Assembly (NCBI RefSeq): GCF_038397755.1
Contig: NZ_CP151637.1
Location: 3,348,001 to 3,412,000, forward strand
Length of the DNA stretch: 64,000 bases
Source: Microbacterium sp. LWH7-1.2
GTDB taxonomy: Bacteria; Actinomycetota; Actinomycetes; Actinomycetales; Microbacteriaceae
Reading direction: 5' to 3'
Position 1 is the first letter of the stretch. Every line of letters starts with the position of its first letter. The notes under the pieces are model-generated. The model did no database searches. It worked only from the letters and a program-made list of their open reading frames with translations, and was not told the DNA's origin. Below, in pieces: positions 1-9,468 of this stretch. A program made the translations under genes and the position numbers.

Positions 1-1503
1 CGCGGCGGCGGCGTCCTTCGCGGCGTTCTTCGCCGCCGTGCCTGCGCCGTCGGCGGCGGCCACGGCATCCGCCCCGGCGGTCTTGAGCGCGAAGGCCTGC
101 AGGATGGTGTTGAGGTCGAGCCCGGTGAGGCCCTTCACGACCTCGGTGCCCTCGCCGAGCACGCGTCCGACCGTCTTCGTCATCTCGGATGCGCCGTCGG
201 TCGAGACGACGGTGAGCTTGTCGATCGAGGCGATCGGCTCGGCCGCCGCCCGCACGATGTCGGGCAGGCGCGAGATGATCTCCTGCGCGAGGGCGGCCTC
301 GCCGTACTTCTGCAGCGCGAGCGCTTTCGCGTCGATCGACGTGGCCTCGGCGAGACCTTCGGCCTGGGTCGCGGCCGCCCGGGCCTCACCCTCGGCCTTG
401 ATACCCGCCGCCAGGGCGACCTGCTTGTCGCGCTCGGCCTCGCCCGACACACGAACGGCCGTCGCGGCGGCCTCGGCGTCCTGCACGGCGGCGACCTTGT
501 TCGCCTCGGCGATCTTGGTGCGCTTGTACGCGTCGGCCTCGGTGGCGGCATTCGCGGCGTCGCGCTGCGCGTTCGCGCGCTGCACCTCGGCGTAGGCCTG
601 CGCCTCGGCGGGCTTGCGGATCTCGATGTCGAGGCGCTCCTGCGTCACGAGCGCCTGCTCGGTGAGGGCTTCGCGCTCCTGCACGGCGACGAGCTTGTCC
701 TGCTCGGCGGTGGCCAGCTGACCGGACGCCTGCGCCTCGGCGTTCGCGCGGTCGGTCTCGGCCTTGATCGTGGCCTGCTTGAGGGCGAGGGCCTTCTGGC
801 GCTCGGCGATCTGCTCGGAGGCCTCGATGCGCGCGAACTCGCTGGCTCGCGACGCTTCGGCCTCGCTGATCTCGGCGACCTGTCGGGCGCGCGCGGCCTC
901 GGCGCGGCCGAGGTTCGCGAGGTAGTCGCTGCCCGGCGTCGAGATGTCGCTGATGTTGAGCAGGTCGACCTGCAGGCCCTGCTCGACGAGGTCGGCCTTG
1001 GTCTCGGCGACGACGCGATCGGAGAGGCTCTTACGGTCCGAGATGATCTGCTCGATCGTCATGTCGCCCACGATCGAGCGCAGCGACCCCTCGAGCGACT
1101 CCTTGATGATCTCGGTCAGGAGGTCCTGCTGCGACAGGAAGCGCTGGGCCGCGCGCCGCACGCCGTCCTCCGTGCCCGAGACCTTGAAGTTGATCGACGC
1201 CTTGATCGCGATCTTGATGCGGTTCTTGTCGACGCCCTCGACGGTGATCCCGATCTGGCGCTGCTCGAGCGAGATCGAGAAGCCTTGCTGCAGGATCGGC
1301 CACACGAAGGTGCGGCCGCCGATCACGACGCGCTGGCCGCTGCCCGTCTCGCCGGGCGCCGGGCGTCCGGCCCCGCGGCCGACGATGACGAGCGCCTCGT
1401 TCGGGGGAACGCGGCGGATGCGCCGCGCGATGAACGTGATGAGCCCGAGCACCGCGACGACGAGCGCGACGGCGGCGATCACTTGGATGAGTTCGTTCGT
1501 CAT
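1..1503 (-). CDS. Flotillin/SPFH-domain protein (3' part outside window)
   Basis: Membrane-anchored SPFH scaffold protein. The ATG at 1503 follows a GAAAGG ribosome site. An N-terminal hydrophobic anchor (about residues 5-26) is followed by the SPFH domain (about 30-230) and a long Ala/Glu/Gln-rich coiled coil with many AEA and EAE repeats, which is the usual flotillin architecture. The frame stays open for 501 codons to the left edge, so the C-terminus is missing. It lies 60 bp downstream of an NfeD-like gene on the same strand; NfeD and flotillin are a well-known functional pair in membrane microdomains. The family assignment is secure. The cargo or process served here is not visible. Confidence 0.93.
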   Translation of the reverse strand, partial: MTNELIQVIAAVALVVAVLGLITFIARRIRRVPPNEALVIVGRGAGRPAPGETGSGQRVVIGGRTFVWPILQQGFSISLEQRQIGITVEGVDKNRIKIAIKASINFKVSGTEDGVRRAAQRFLSQQDLLTEIIKESLEGSLRSIVGDMTIEQIISDRKSLSDRVVAETKADLVEQGLQVDLLNISDISTPGSDYLANLGRAEAARARQVAEISEAEASRASEFARIEASEQIAERQKALALKQATIKAETDRANAEAQASGQLATAEQDKLVAVQEREALTEQALVTQERLDIEIRKPAEAQAYAEVQRANAQRDAANAATEADAYKRTKIAEANKVAAVQDAEAAATAVRVSGEAERDKQVALAAGIKAEGEARAAATQAEGLAEATSIDAKALALQKYGEAALAQEIISRLPDIVRAAAEPIASIDKLTVVSTDGASEMTKTVGRVLGEGTEVVKGLTGLDLNTILQAFALKTAGADAVAAADGAGTAAKNAAKDAAAA

Positions 1504-1563
1504 GGACGACCTTTCTCGTGGGATGCCGCGACCCGGGGCTCCCGGCCCGGAACGCGGTGGGTT

Positions 1564-2031
1564 CTACTCCGCGACGACCTTGACGCGGGTGCCGGAGTGC
1601 TCGATGACGCGGATACGCGCGCCCTCGGCGATGGTGTCGTCTGAGTATGCGAGGCGTCGCTCGACCTCGTGGGGTCCGTCGAGGCTCACCTCGCCGCCCG
1701 CCGGGGAGACCGTGGAGCGCGTGACGCCAGACAGGCCGAGCGCCGAGGCGGGCACGCCGTCCGAGCTCTTGGTGAGCCGCTTCACGAAGACGACGGCGAT
1801 GACGTACGCGAGGACCGCCAGCACGGCGGCGAGGACGTAAGCCCACACGGTGTCGAGTCCGTTCGTGGTGGTGAGTGCGCCGGATGCCCCGAACACGACG
1901 GCCGCGATGCCCAGCGCGGTGCCCGAGATGGCGCCGTCGCCGATGTCGAAGTGATCGAAGATGTCGCCGACGATCAGCGAGATCAGCAGGACGGCGAGGC
2001 CGACGCCTCCGACGATGAGGAACGGCAGCAT
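1564..2031 (-). CDS. NfeD-like membrane protein
   Basis: 155-residue NfeD-family protein. The ATG at 2031 is chosen because GGAG lies 8 nt upstream; earlier in-frame starts would add an unlikely basic leader. Three or four hydrophobic segments occupy the first ~90 residues. A C-terminal OB-fold-like domain (about 95-155) contains the G-x-A-x-T style strands typical of NfeD and ends in a V-rich strand. It is first in a two-gene operon with the flotillin at 1503. NfeD proteins are thought to assist flotillin assembly in the membrane. No serine-protease (ClpP-like) domain is present, so this is the short NfeD type. Confidence 0.88.
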   Translation of the reverse strand: MLPFLIVGGVGLAVLLISLIVGDIFDHFDIGDGAISGTALGIAAVVFGASGALTTTNGLDTVWAYVLAAVLAVLAYVIAVVFVKRLTKSSDGVPASALGLSGVTRSTVSPAGGEVSLDGPHEVERRLAYSDDTIAEGARIRVIEHSGTRVKVVAE

Positions 2032-2176
2032 GATCTGTCTCCAGGCGAGGGGCGGGCCGTGCGGATCCTCCCACCCTAGCCAGCGGTTGGGACCCGGTGT
2101 CCAGTTCTCTGGCCGGATGTGGAAAAACGCGCTCCGCGGGCGTGCTGTCGCAGCATCCGTCTCCCCATCTTCGCCA

Positions 2177-2236
2177 CGACAGCGCCATGACAGCGCTGTG
2201 ACAGCCGCGACGCCCGCACGACAGGGCGGTGACAGC
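2177..2236 (+). promoter_or_regulatory. Phased direct repeats of heptamer YGACAGS upstream of ABC exporter
   Basis: Five copies of the heptamer (T/C)GACAG(C/G) start at 2177, 2188, 2199, 2219 and 2230. Spacing is 11, 11, 20 and 11 bp, so four of the five sites lie on one face of the helix with 4-bp spacers. The array ends about 40 bp before the ATG of the ABC exporter. Heptamers repeated every 11 bp are the binding pattern of SARP/AfsR-type and of OmpR/PhoB-type winged-helix regulators. A SARP-like regulator is encoded at 5941-9000, but the link between the two is inference. Confidence 0.55.
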
Positions 2237-2276
2237 ACGCGCGGCGCACTCTGGATGACGTCGAAAGGCGAATCCC

Positions 2277-3293
2277 ATGACCATCACCAGTTCCGCATCC
2301 CGCATCCCCGCGGTCCGTGCCGAAGGGCTCGTGAAGAGCTTCGGCGCCAACCGCGCGGTCGACGGCGTCGATCTGACCGTCGAGGCCGGCACCGTCTACG
2401 GTGTGCTCGGCCCCAACGGTGCCGGCAAGACCACCACCATCAGCATGCTGGCGACGCTCCTGCGCCCCGACGCAGGCAAGGCCGAGATCTTCGGCTACGA
2501 CGTCGTGCGCGAGCCGCACATCGTGCGCCAGCTCATCGGTCTGACCGGCCAGTTCGCGTCGGTCGACGAGACCCTCTCGGCCACCGAGAACCTCGTCATC
2601 TTCGGTCGCCTGCTCGGCCTGTCGCGCATCGACGCGAAGCGCAAGGCCGCGGAGCTTCTCGAGGAGTTCTCGCTCACCGAGGCCGCCACCCGGCCCCTGG
2701 CGAAATTCTCCGGCGGCATGCGCCGCCGCCTCGACCTCGCCGCATCCCTCATCGCGCAGCCTCCGCTCATCTTCCTCGACGAGCCGACCACGGGTCTGGA
2801 CCCCCGCACCCGCGGGCAGATGTGGGACACCATCCGTCGTCTGGTCGCCACGGGGTCCACGGTGCTTCTCACCACCCAGTACCTCGACGAGGCCGACCAG
2901 CTCGCCGACCGGATCGCCGTGATCGACCGCGGCACCGTCGTCGCGGAGGGTACGGCGCTCGAGCTCAAGGCATCGGTCGGTCAGGCCTCGCTGCTGCTGA
3001 GGCTGCGCGCCGGATCCGACATCGCCGAGGCGCAGCGCGCGATCTCGCGCGTGCTCGGCGTGACGGCCATCGTGTCGCCGGAGGCCGCGCGCCTCACCGT
3101 TCCCATGAGCGACCCCGACCGCGTCGCCGACCTGCTGGTGGCATTCCGCGAGTCGGAGCTGCACCTCGACGAGCTCAGCGTGCAGCAGCCGACGCTCGAC
3201 GAGGTGTTCCTCACCCTCACCGGCAAGGGCGTGCCGGAAGAAGACGAGGCCGCCCACGCCACGGCCGACGAATTGGAAGGAGTGCGCGCATGA
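2277..3293 (+). CDS. ABC transporter ATP-binding protein, DrrA type
   Basis: 338-residue ATPase of a two-component ABC-2 exporter (DrrA-like, daunorubicin-resistance family). Walker A GPNGAGKTT lies near residue 47, the signature SGGMRRRLDLA near 143, and Walker B LIFLDEPTTGLD near 163. The C-terminal ~90 residues form the extra domain common in DrrA proteins. AAAGG precedes the ATG at 2277. The stop overlaps the start of the permease gene by 4 bp (ATGA), so the two are translationally coupled. The promoter region carries the phased GACAG repeats. The substrate is unknown; drug, lipid or natural-product export are all possible. Confidence 0.93.
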   Translation: MTITSSASRIPAVRAEGLVKSFGANRAVDGVDLTVEAGTVYGVLGPNGAGKTTTISMLATLLRPDAGKAEIFGYDVVREPHIVRQLIGLTGQFASVDETLSATENLVIFGRLLGLSRIDAKRKAAELLEEFSLTEAATRPLAKFSGGMRRRLDLAASLIAQPPLIFLDEPTTGLDPRTRGQMWDTIRRLVATGSTVLLTTQYLDEADQLADRIAVIDRGTVVAEGTALELKASVGQASLLLRLRAGSDIAEAQRAISRVLGVTAIVSPEAARLTVPMSDPDRVADLLVAFRESELHLDELSVQQPTLDEVFLTLTGKGVPEEDEAAHATADELEGVRA

Positions 3294-4111
3294 CCGCCAT
3301 CGCGACACGCATCACCCCGGTCGCTGACCGCGACCTCTCGAATCGCTCGACGCTCGGGCTGACCGCCCGCAACACGCTCACCATGGCGTGGCGCGGCATT
3401 CTGAAGATCCGGCGCACGCCCGAGCAGCTGATCGACGTGACCGTGCAGCCCATCATCTTCACCCTGATGTTCACGTACATCTTCGGCGGCGCGATCGCCG
3501 GCGACGTGCAGAACTATCTGCCGATCATCATCCCGGGCATCCTCGTGCAGACGGTGATCACGACCTCGGTCGTCACGGGCGTCCAGCTGCGCGAAGACAT
3601 GGACAAGGGCGTGTTCGACCGCTTCCGCTCGTTGCCGATCGCGCGCATCGCGCCGTTGTCGGGCGCGCTGCTGGCCGACACCCTGCGCTACACGATCGCC
3701 ACGACGCTCACGTTCACGATGGGTTTCATCATGGGCTTCCGCCCGGGCGGCGGGCTCGCCGGGGTCGTGGCGGCGGGTCTGCTCGTCATCGCGTGCTCGT
3801 GGGCGATGAGCTGGATCTTCGCCTTCTTCGGCGTGATCGCCCGCACCGCGTCGAGCGTGCAGGGCATCTCGATGCTCATCCTCTTCCCGCTGACATTCCT
3901 CTCGAACGCATTCGTGCCGGCCGAGACCATGCCCGAGTGGCTGCAGTGGTTCGTCGGGGCCAACCCCGTCTCGCACCTCGTGACCGCGGTGCGTGGCCTT
4001 GTCAACGAGGGAACGGTGACGGCAGACGTCTTCACCGCACTGCTCGGCGCGGCCGTCATCGTGGCCGTCTTCGCGCCGCTCACGGTGCGTGCGTACATGC
4101 GGAAGGCATGA
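3290..4111 (+). CDS. ABC-2 type transporter permease, DrrB type
   Basis: 273-residue membrane partner of the preceding ATPase, starting at ATG 3290 inside the upstream stop region with GGAAGGAG as ribosome site. Six hydrophobic segments are visible, from about residue 50 to the end, in the ABC-2 pattern, including the conserved NPVSHLVTAVRGL stretch before the last helix. Together with the DrrA-like gene it should form an A2B2 exporter in the cytoplasmic membrane. A strong hairpin follows at 4160. The substrate cannot be told from sequence. Confidence 0.92.
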   Translation: MTAIATRITPVADRDLSNRSTLGLTARNTLTMAWRGILKIRRTPEQLIDVTVQPIIFTLMFTYIFGGAIAGDVQNYLPIIIPGILVQTVITTSVVTGVQLREDMDKGVFDRFRSLPIARIAPLSGALLADTLRYTIATTLTFTMGFIMGFRPGGGLAGVVAAGLLVIACSWAMSWIFAFFGVIARTASSVQGISMLILFPLTFLSNAFVPAETMPEWLQWFVGANPVSHLVTAVRGLVNEGTVTADVFTALLGAAVIVAVFAPLTVRAYMRKA

Positions 4112-4159
4112 ACGGATGCCGCGTCCCGCGGCCGTGAAAACGGGCCGGGGTCTTCGAGA

Positions 4160-4187
4160 GGCCGGGGCGGCGCAAGCTGCCCCGGCC
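4160..4187 (+). terminator. Hairpin with GCAA tetraloop after the ABC exporter operon
   Basis: A 12-bp stem (arms 4160-4171 and 4176-4187, one G:T pair) is closed by a GCAA tetraloop, 49 bp after the permease stop. No T-run follows, as is usual for terminators in high-GC actinobacteria. Position and stability support a terminator for the operon ending at 4111. Confidence 0.7.
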
Positions 4188-4349
4188 CTGAGATCGCTGG
4201 CGTGCGGCTGACGATCCGGCTGCTCGTCTTGGGGCGGCCGCGGCGTATGTCGGAGGGTGGTTCTAGGCTTCGGGTAAGAGATCGAGCTCGTGCCCACTTC
4301 GTTCGGTCTTCCGTCGCACCCGTTCGGGGTGCTGTGCAGCGGGAGCATC

Positions 4350-5879
4350 ATGGGCCAGCCAGTCGACACCGGCGACGCGACCTGGGGTGCGCTGGAGCGG
4401 GTGGTCGCAGAGGTGCAGACCACGCGGGCGCAGATCGCCCGGTTGCAGGCGACGGAGGCGCGGCTGCTCACCGATGCCGTCGACATCGTCCGCGTCCGGG
4501 AGCAGGCGCGGCGAGACAAGGGGCGCAAGGGTCCGCATGATCTGCCGCTGCGGGAGATCTCGGCGGAGCTGGGTGCTGCGATGCGGCTCAGCGACCGCAC
4601 CGTGCAGGCCCGGATGTCGGCGGCCAGCACGTTGCGGGACTCGTTCGCCGCCACGTTCGACGCATTGGCGCAGGGCCGCATCGACCTGGCCCACGCGTCG
4701 GCGATCGTCGACGCCGGGGCAGTGATCGCCGACACCGTGATGCGGGAGCAGTACGAGCGCATCGTGCTGGAGGCGTCCGAGCTCGAGACCCCGCACCGGC
4801 TGCGCGCGATCGCCCGGGTGGTCGCCGGCCGCATCGACCCCGACCTGGCCGAGGAACTGCGGCGCCGCGCGGTCGGGGGGCGCCGGATCCGAGTCGTCGA
4901 CCTCGACGACGGCATGGCTCGACTGCTCGCCGATCTGCCCGCGGTGCTCGCCCACGCGATCTGCGACCGCCTCACCCAGATGGCCGAAACCGAACACGCT
5001 GCCGAAGCGGCCGCAGTTGAGGCGGCCGCGCAGCCGCGGGCAGCGGAGGCACTGGCGGCGAGTGCGACGGCCGCGGCCACGGCGACACTGCCCGACGCGA
5101 GCGAGGCCGCGGGCGCGAGCACGCCGAAGGACACCACCGACGCGGGCGGGCCGGATCATGTCGATGACAGGAGGCGCACATTCGACGGCAACCCGGCCGA
5201 GCCGGCGATTCGACACGCTGCGCAGCTGACCACCGGCCCGCAGGGCGATACCCGCTCCCTGGACGAGCTGCGTGCCGACATCTTCGCCGACCTGATCCTC
5301 ACCGGCGCACCCACCGGGCACGGCGGCGGCGACACGCTGGCTTCGATCCGCGCCGAAGTGCACATCACCATCCCGGTGCTGACCGCCGCCGGCCGCAGCA
5401 ACGAACCCGCCCTGCTCGCCGGCTACGGTCCGATCGACCACGACACCGCCCGCGCCCTCGCCGCCGGCGCGCCCGGCTGGGACCGCGTCATGTACCACCC
5501 GCACAACGGACTGCCCATGGCCGTCGACCGATACCGGCCCACCGCCGCACTCAAACGCTTCCTCCGCGCCCGCGACCAACACTGCCGGTTCCCCGGCTGT
5601 CCCCACCGACCCAGACGATCCGACATCGACCACACCATCGACCGCGCCCTCGGCGGCGAAACCGCCGACGACAACCTCGCCCACCTCTGCCGCCGACACC
5701 ACACCCTCAAACACGCCACCGCATGGCGGGTCCGACAACTCGGCGACGGCGTCCTCGAATGGATCAGCCCCACCCGACGCCGCTACCCCGACAAACCGGT
5801 CGCCGGCGTGCAATTCGTCCCCTCCACCGCCTACACCCGACTCCTCGCCGCGCCCTCCGACGGCGAAGCCCCCTTCTGA
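4350..5879 (+). CDS. DUF222 / HNH endonuclease domain protein (REP13E12-like)
   Basis: 509-residue protein of the actinobacterial DUF222-HNH family, related to the mycobacterial REP13E12 repeat proteins. ATG 4350 is preferred because CGGGAG precedes it; GTG 4290 is in frame and possible. The N-terminal ~330 residues are the helical DUF222 region, interrupted by a low-complexity Ala/Glu linker near residues 210-260. The C-terminal HNH domain starts near residue 411 with CRFPGC, followed by DIDHTIDRALGG and LCRRHHTLKH, which gives a zinc-pair plus His catalytic layout. The family is widespread and multi-copy in actinobacteria, its physiological role is unknown, and it is often considered selfish or mobile. 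No ACGGATGC octamer lies in the gene. Confidence 0.9.
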   Translation: MGQPVDTGDATWGALERVVAEVQTTRAQIARLQATEARLLTDAVDIVRVREQARRDKGRKGPHDLPLREISAELGAAMRLSDRTVQARMSAASTLRDSFAATFDALAQGRIDLAHASAIVDAGAVIADTVMREQYERIVLEASELETPHRLRAIARVVAGRIDPDLAEELRRRAVGGRRIRVVDLDDGMARLLADLPAVLAHAICDRLTQMAETEHAAEAAAVEAAAQPRAAEALAASATAAATATLPDASEAAGASTPKDTTDAGGPDHVDDRRRTFDGNPAEPAIRHAAQLTTGPQGDTRSLDELRADIFADLILTGAPTGHGGGDTLASIRAEVHITIPVLTAAGRSNEPALLAGYGPIDHDTARALAAGAPGWDRVMYHPHNGLPMAVDRYRPTAALKRFLRARDQHCRFPGCPHRPRRSDIDHTIDRALGGETADDNLAHLCRRHHTLKHATAWRVRQLGDGVLEWISPTRRRYPDKPVAGVQFVPSTAYTRLLAAPSDGEAPF

Positions 5880-5940
5880 TGAAGACTCCGACGGTGCCGA
5901 TCGACGGGTCAGCCCACGGGGATCGACCGGGAAACGGCTA

Positions 5941-8900
5941 TCAACCGAGGAGCGACGCAAGGACGGCGGGGTCGTCGTCGCCGTCGCGATCAAGCGGGGC
6001 GACGGGGGTCGCCCTGCCGGGCACGAGCACATCGTTCGCGAGTCGCTCGCGCATCACGCGCAGGAACGGGTCCGATGCGTCGACGCCGCCCCTCAACCGC
6101 GCGGCGGCGACGAGCGCGCGGCGGGCGTCGGCATCCCGCCCGGCTGCGGCCAGCCACCCGCCGATCGACACGGCCACATCCGCGACGATCGGGTGGTCGC
6201 CACTGCGTGCGGCCGCAGGCAATGCCTCCGCGAGCACGTCGCGCGCCTCGTCGTCGCGCCCTTGCAGGAGGAGGGCCTGCGCGCGGCGCGAGCCCGACCA
6301 CGCGATCAGCTGGTCGGGGAAGGAGGGCACGAGCTCGGCGGCGACGGCATTGAGGTGGTGCAGCGCCGCCGCCCCGTCGCCGACGGCGATCTCGATGGCC
6401 GCGGCGTCCATCTCGGTCTGGGCCAGACCGCGCTGCGAATCCTTCGCGCGCGCGAGCTCCTGCGACTCCCGCAGCCGCTCGCGCGCGTCGTCGATGCGCC
6501 CGAGCCGCAGCAGGAGCCCGATGCTCTGCGAGCGCTGCTGCACGAGGTCGGTGACCGACGTCAGGCCCGACAGGCCCGCCGACGAGGCGTCGGCGACCGC
6601 GAGGGCCTCGTCCAGTCGACCCGCCAACTGCAACCACTCCGACCGCATCTGGCTCGCGAACGCGGTGCCCCAGACGTCGCCGAGCTCCCGGAACATCGAG
6701 ACGGCCTTCTCGCTCTCGACGCCGAGTGTCTCGTTGTCGCCGCCGTTCTGCGCGATCGCCGAGCGCAGCATGCTGATGAAGGCGAGCGTCCACGCCGGAG
6801 CGTCCTCGAGGCCCTCGTCGCCGATCGCGACACCGCGCCACCATGGTGTGCCGGGCCGATGGTGCTGCACCGCCAGGAGGATCGCCGTCAGCAGCGGCTC
6901 CAGGGCGGCGGAGAGTTCGCTGCGATGCACGGCGGCAGCCTCGATCACGGCGGGCACCTCCCGTTCGAAGCGCGCCACCGCCGCGGCTGCCGTCTCGCTC
7001 GGGCGCGTGTCGGCGCTGCCGGCTGCGGGGGCGCCGGCCTCGCCGACCTCGCCGGACGGAGTCCCGCCCACCTCGACCGGGCCGTCTGCCGGCTCCCGCC
7101 GCGCTGGGGCGTCGCCGTCCTCCCGGTCCCGGGCCAAGGCCGCGCCGAGCAAGGCGATCGCACGAACCACCACGGCCGCCTCCGAGTCCAGACTCCCGGC
7201 CGCCTCGCCGAACCGCATCACGCCGGACTGGAGATCCTCGAAGCGCTCGCGCATCAACCACGCCCAGAAGCACGCGCGCACGAGCTGCACCCCGACGTCG
7301 TCCATACCGGGCTGGTCGGCGCAGGTGCGCAGCGCGGCGCTCAGGTTCTCCTCGTCCGCGTCGAACCACGCGAGCGCGGCGCGCACCTCCGGGCCGCGCA
7401 GCCGCGCATCCTCTCGCGCCGCCAGCCGTGCCATCGCCCGCGCCTGCACCGCCCGGAACTCGGCCTCGCGGCCCTCGCTTCGCAGGCGGTCGAGGCCGTA
7501 CTCGCGCACCGTCTCGAGCATCCGAAGCCGCCGGTCCGATCGCCGCAGCAGCGACTTGTCGACGAGCGCGTCGAACGCCCCCGCACCCACGTCGAACGCG
7601 TCTCCGATCGCCGCCACTTCGCGCACGTCCACGCCGTCGGGGAAGACGGCGGCGGCGCGCAGGGCGGTGCGCTCCGCGTCGGTCAGCGTCTCCCAGCTCC
7701 AGTCGATGAGCGCGCGCAGCGTCTGGTGCCTCGCTTCGATCGCCTTCGGGCCGGTCGCGAGGAGCGCGAAGCGGTCGTCGAGACCGCTGTCGATCTCGGC
7801 GATCGTCAGCGTCCGCGACTTCGCCGCGGCGAGCTCCAGCGCGAGCGGAAGACCGTCCAACCGCGTCACGATGCGCTCGACGGCGGCTTCCTCCTCGACG
7901 CCGGGCGGAGTGCCTCGCGCCGCGCGCACGCGCCGAGCGAAGAGCTCGCGCGCATCGACGTCGGGAAGCGGGCCGAGATCGACGAACGCCTCGCCCGCGA
8001 GCCCCAGCGGTTCGCGGCTGGTCGCGAGGATCCGCGATCCCGGAGCACTGCGCAGCACATCGAGGGCGACGTCCGCGGCCTCCGCCGAGACATGCTCGCA
8101 GTTGTCGAACACAACCAGCAGGGTCCTGCCGGCGAGGGCCTCCGCGACGCGGTCGCGCGCGCTGGTCGAGACGAGTTCACCGACACGGATGCTGCGCCCC
8201 ACGGCTCCTGCGACGGCCGCCCACACCTCGCCCGGCGCCGCAGGTGCGAGCTCGACGACGATGGCCCCGGGCGTGCGCCGCGCGGTCTCGAACGCGAGAG
8301 TCGTCTTGCCCGCGCCGCCCGGACCGATCAGGGTCACCAGCCGCTCTTCGCGGAGCTGGTCGTGGATGAGCTGCAGCTCGCGCTGCCGCCCGATCAGGGG
8401 AGTGAGGGCTGCCGGCACGGAGGCTTCGGCACCCGCGGCGACCACACCGCCGGCGTCACGAGATGAGGCCGGGGCGGCAGCATCCGCTCCCTCGGCATCC
8501 GACTCGGCCGCCGCGAGGATGCGTTCGGCGTGAGCGCGGTCCTCGAGGAGGTCGCGCACGACCCAGTCGAACCCCTCGCCGGGAGTCCAGGGGTCGCCGC
8601 GCCAGAGGTCCAGCGCCGTGCGCGCATCGGCGGTGGCCGCCGCGTGATCGGCCGCGCGCCGGGCGCGGGCGACCAGGTCCTGGAACTTCGCGAGGTCGAC
8701 GTCGTCGCGGGCGATCGTCAGCCGATACCCGCCCGGCACTGCCTCGAGCGTGCCGGCGGGCAGCCCCCGGCGCAGACGCGAGGCCAGGGACTGCAGTGAG
8801 GCGCGCGGGTCTTCGGGCAGGTCGTCGGGCCAGACGTCCTCGGCGAGCGAGCGATACGCGACCGTCGTTCCGGCGTCGAGCGCGAGACGGAACAGCAGCG

Positions 8901-9000
8901 CCTCCTGACCGCGCCCGCGGATCGCGAGCAGAGCGCCATCCGCCTCCGCCTCGAGTCCTCCGAAGAACCTCAGCCGCACGTGGTCAACCTTAGGACTCAC
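5941..9000 (-). CDS. AfsR/SARP-like transcriptional regulator with STAND ATPase
   Basis: 1019-residue regulator. Residues ~8-100 form an OmpR/SARP-type winged-helix domain (SLAEDVWPDD, ASLQSLASRLRR, GYRLTI), followed by a short BTAD-like segment to ~170. An ATPase core follows, with Walker A GPGGAGKTT near 227 and Walker B LLVVFDNCEH near 295, then a winged-helix region and a TPR-like C-terminal half. This matches AfsR-type activators, which bind 11-bp-spaced heptamer repeats; such an array lies upstream of the ABC exporter at 2177-2236. The start is taken as GTG 9000 (no clear ribosome site); an internal GTG eight codons later is possible. The regulated genes are unknown. Confidence 0.88.
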   Translation of the reverse strand: MSPKVDHVRLRFFGGLEAEADGALLAIRGRGQEALLFRLALDAGTTVAYRSLAEDVWPDDLPEDPRASLQSLASRLRRGLPAGTLEAVPGGYRLTIARDDVDLAKFQDLVARARRAADHAAATADARTALDLWRGDPWTPGEGFDWVVRDLLEDRAHAERILAAAESDAEGADAAAPASSRDAGGVVAAGAEASVPAALTPLIGRQRELQLIHDQLREERLVTLIGPGGAGKTTLAFETARRTPGAIVVELAPAAPGEVWAAVAGAVGRSIRVGELVSTSARDRVAEALAGRTLLVVFDNCEHVSAEAADVALDVLRSAPGSRILATSREPLGLAGEAFVDLGPLPDVDARELFARRVRAARGTPPGVEEEAAVERIVTRLDGLPLALELAAAKSRTLTIAEIDSGLDDRFALLATGPKAIEARHQTLRALIDWSWETLTDAERTALRAAAVFPDGVDVREVAAIGDAFDVGAGAFDALVDKSLLRRSDRRLRMLETVREYGLDRLRSEGREAEFRAVQARAMARLAAREDARLRGPEVRAALAWFDADEENLSAALRTCADQPGMDDVGVQLVRACFWAWLMRERFEDLQSGVMRFGEAAGSLDSEAAVVVRAIALLGAALARDREDGDAPARREPADGPVEVGGTPSGEVGEAGAPAAGSADTRPSETAAAAVARFEREVPAVIEAAAVHRSELSAALEPLLTAILLAVQHHRPGTPWWRGVAIGDEGLEDAPAWTLAFISMLRSAIAQNGGDNETLGVESEKAVSMFRELGDVWGTAFASQMRSEWLQLAGRLDEALAVADASSAGLSGLTSVTDLVQQRSQSIGLLLRLGRIDDARERLRESQELARAKDSQRGLAQTEMDAAAIEIAVGDGAAALHHLNAVAAELVPSFPDQLIAWSGSRRAQALLLQGRDDEARDVLAEALPAAARSGDHPIVADVAVSIGGWLAAAGRDADARRALVAAARLRGGVDASDPFLRVMRERLANDVLVPGRATPVAPLDRDGDDDPAVLASLLG

Positions 9001-9031
9001 GACCCGGACGGCCCGGAAGGGCGACCGGGCG

Positions 9032-9454
9032 TCAGCCCGTAATGGTGTACGTCATGTCGCCGGTCTCGCCGGCCAGCACGCGGCGGTAGTCCTCGGCGAC
9101 GATCTCGCGGAGCACCCCGGCATCGACCTGGTCCAGGTCCTTGAGGTACAGGCAGCTCACGCCCGTCTCGTGCGGTCCGAGCCGCGCGAGGCGCTCGCCG
9201 TGCGCAGCGGTGCGCAGCGTGTACACCGTGGTGGACTCGCGTCGCGGGGAGAACGCCGCGATCGGGGCGTCGCCCTCGGTGCCGGCCGCAGAGCGGTAGT
9301 GGCACGACCCGAAGCCGATGATCGTGCCCCACAGCTCGGGCTCGCGGCCGGTGACATCGCGCAGGAGGTCGATCATCGCGGCGGCATCGCGCTGCCGCTT
9401 CGCCGGCCGCACGCCGGCGACGAACTCGTCGACGTCCCCTCCGGTCTTCTTCAT
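9032..9454 (-). CDS. DUF1801 domain protein
   Basis: 140-residue protein of the DUF1801 (YdhG-like) family. The family pattern is visible: a basic N-terminus, an ELWGTIIGFGSCHY core and an SCLYLKDLDQVD motif near the C-terminus. The biochemical function is unknown; structures in the family show an iron-chaperone/SufE-like fold, but no catalytic claim can be made here. It lies 14 bp after the HhH-GPD gene on the same strand and probably shares its transcript. Confidence 0.85.
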   Translation of the reverse strand: MKKTGGDVDEFVAGVRPAKRQRDAAAMIDLLRDVTGREPELWGTIIGFGSCHYRSAAGTEGDAPIAAFSPRRESTTVYTLRTAAHGERLARLGPHETGVSCLYLKDLDQVDAGVLREIVAEDYRRVLAGETGDMTYTITG

Positions 9455-9468
9455 CGCGCCGCTCCGCG

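Noticed and set aside
1961..4111. 716-residue open frame across the ABC ATPase gene
   Set aside because: It is the permease frame extended upstream because stop codons are rare at this GC; the true start is ATG 3290 with a ribosome site.
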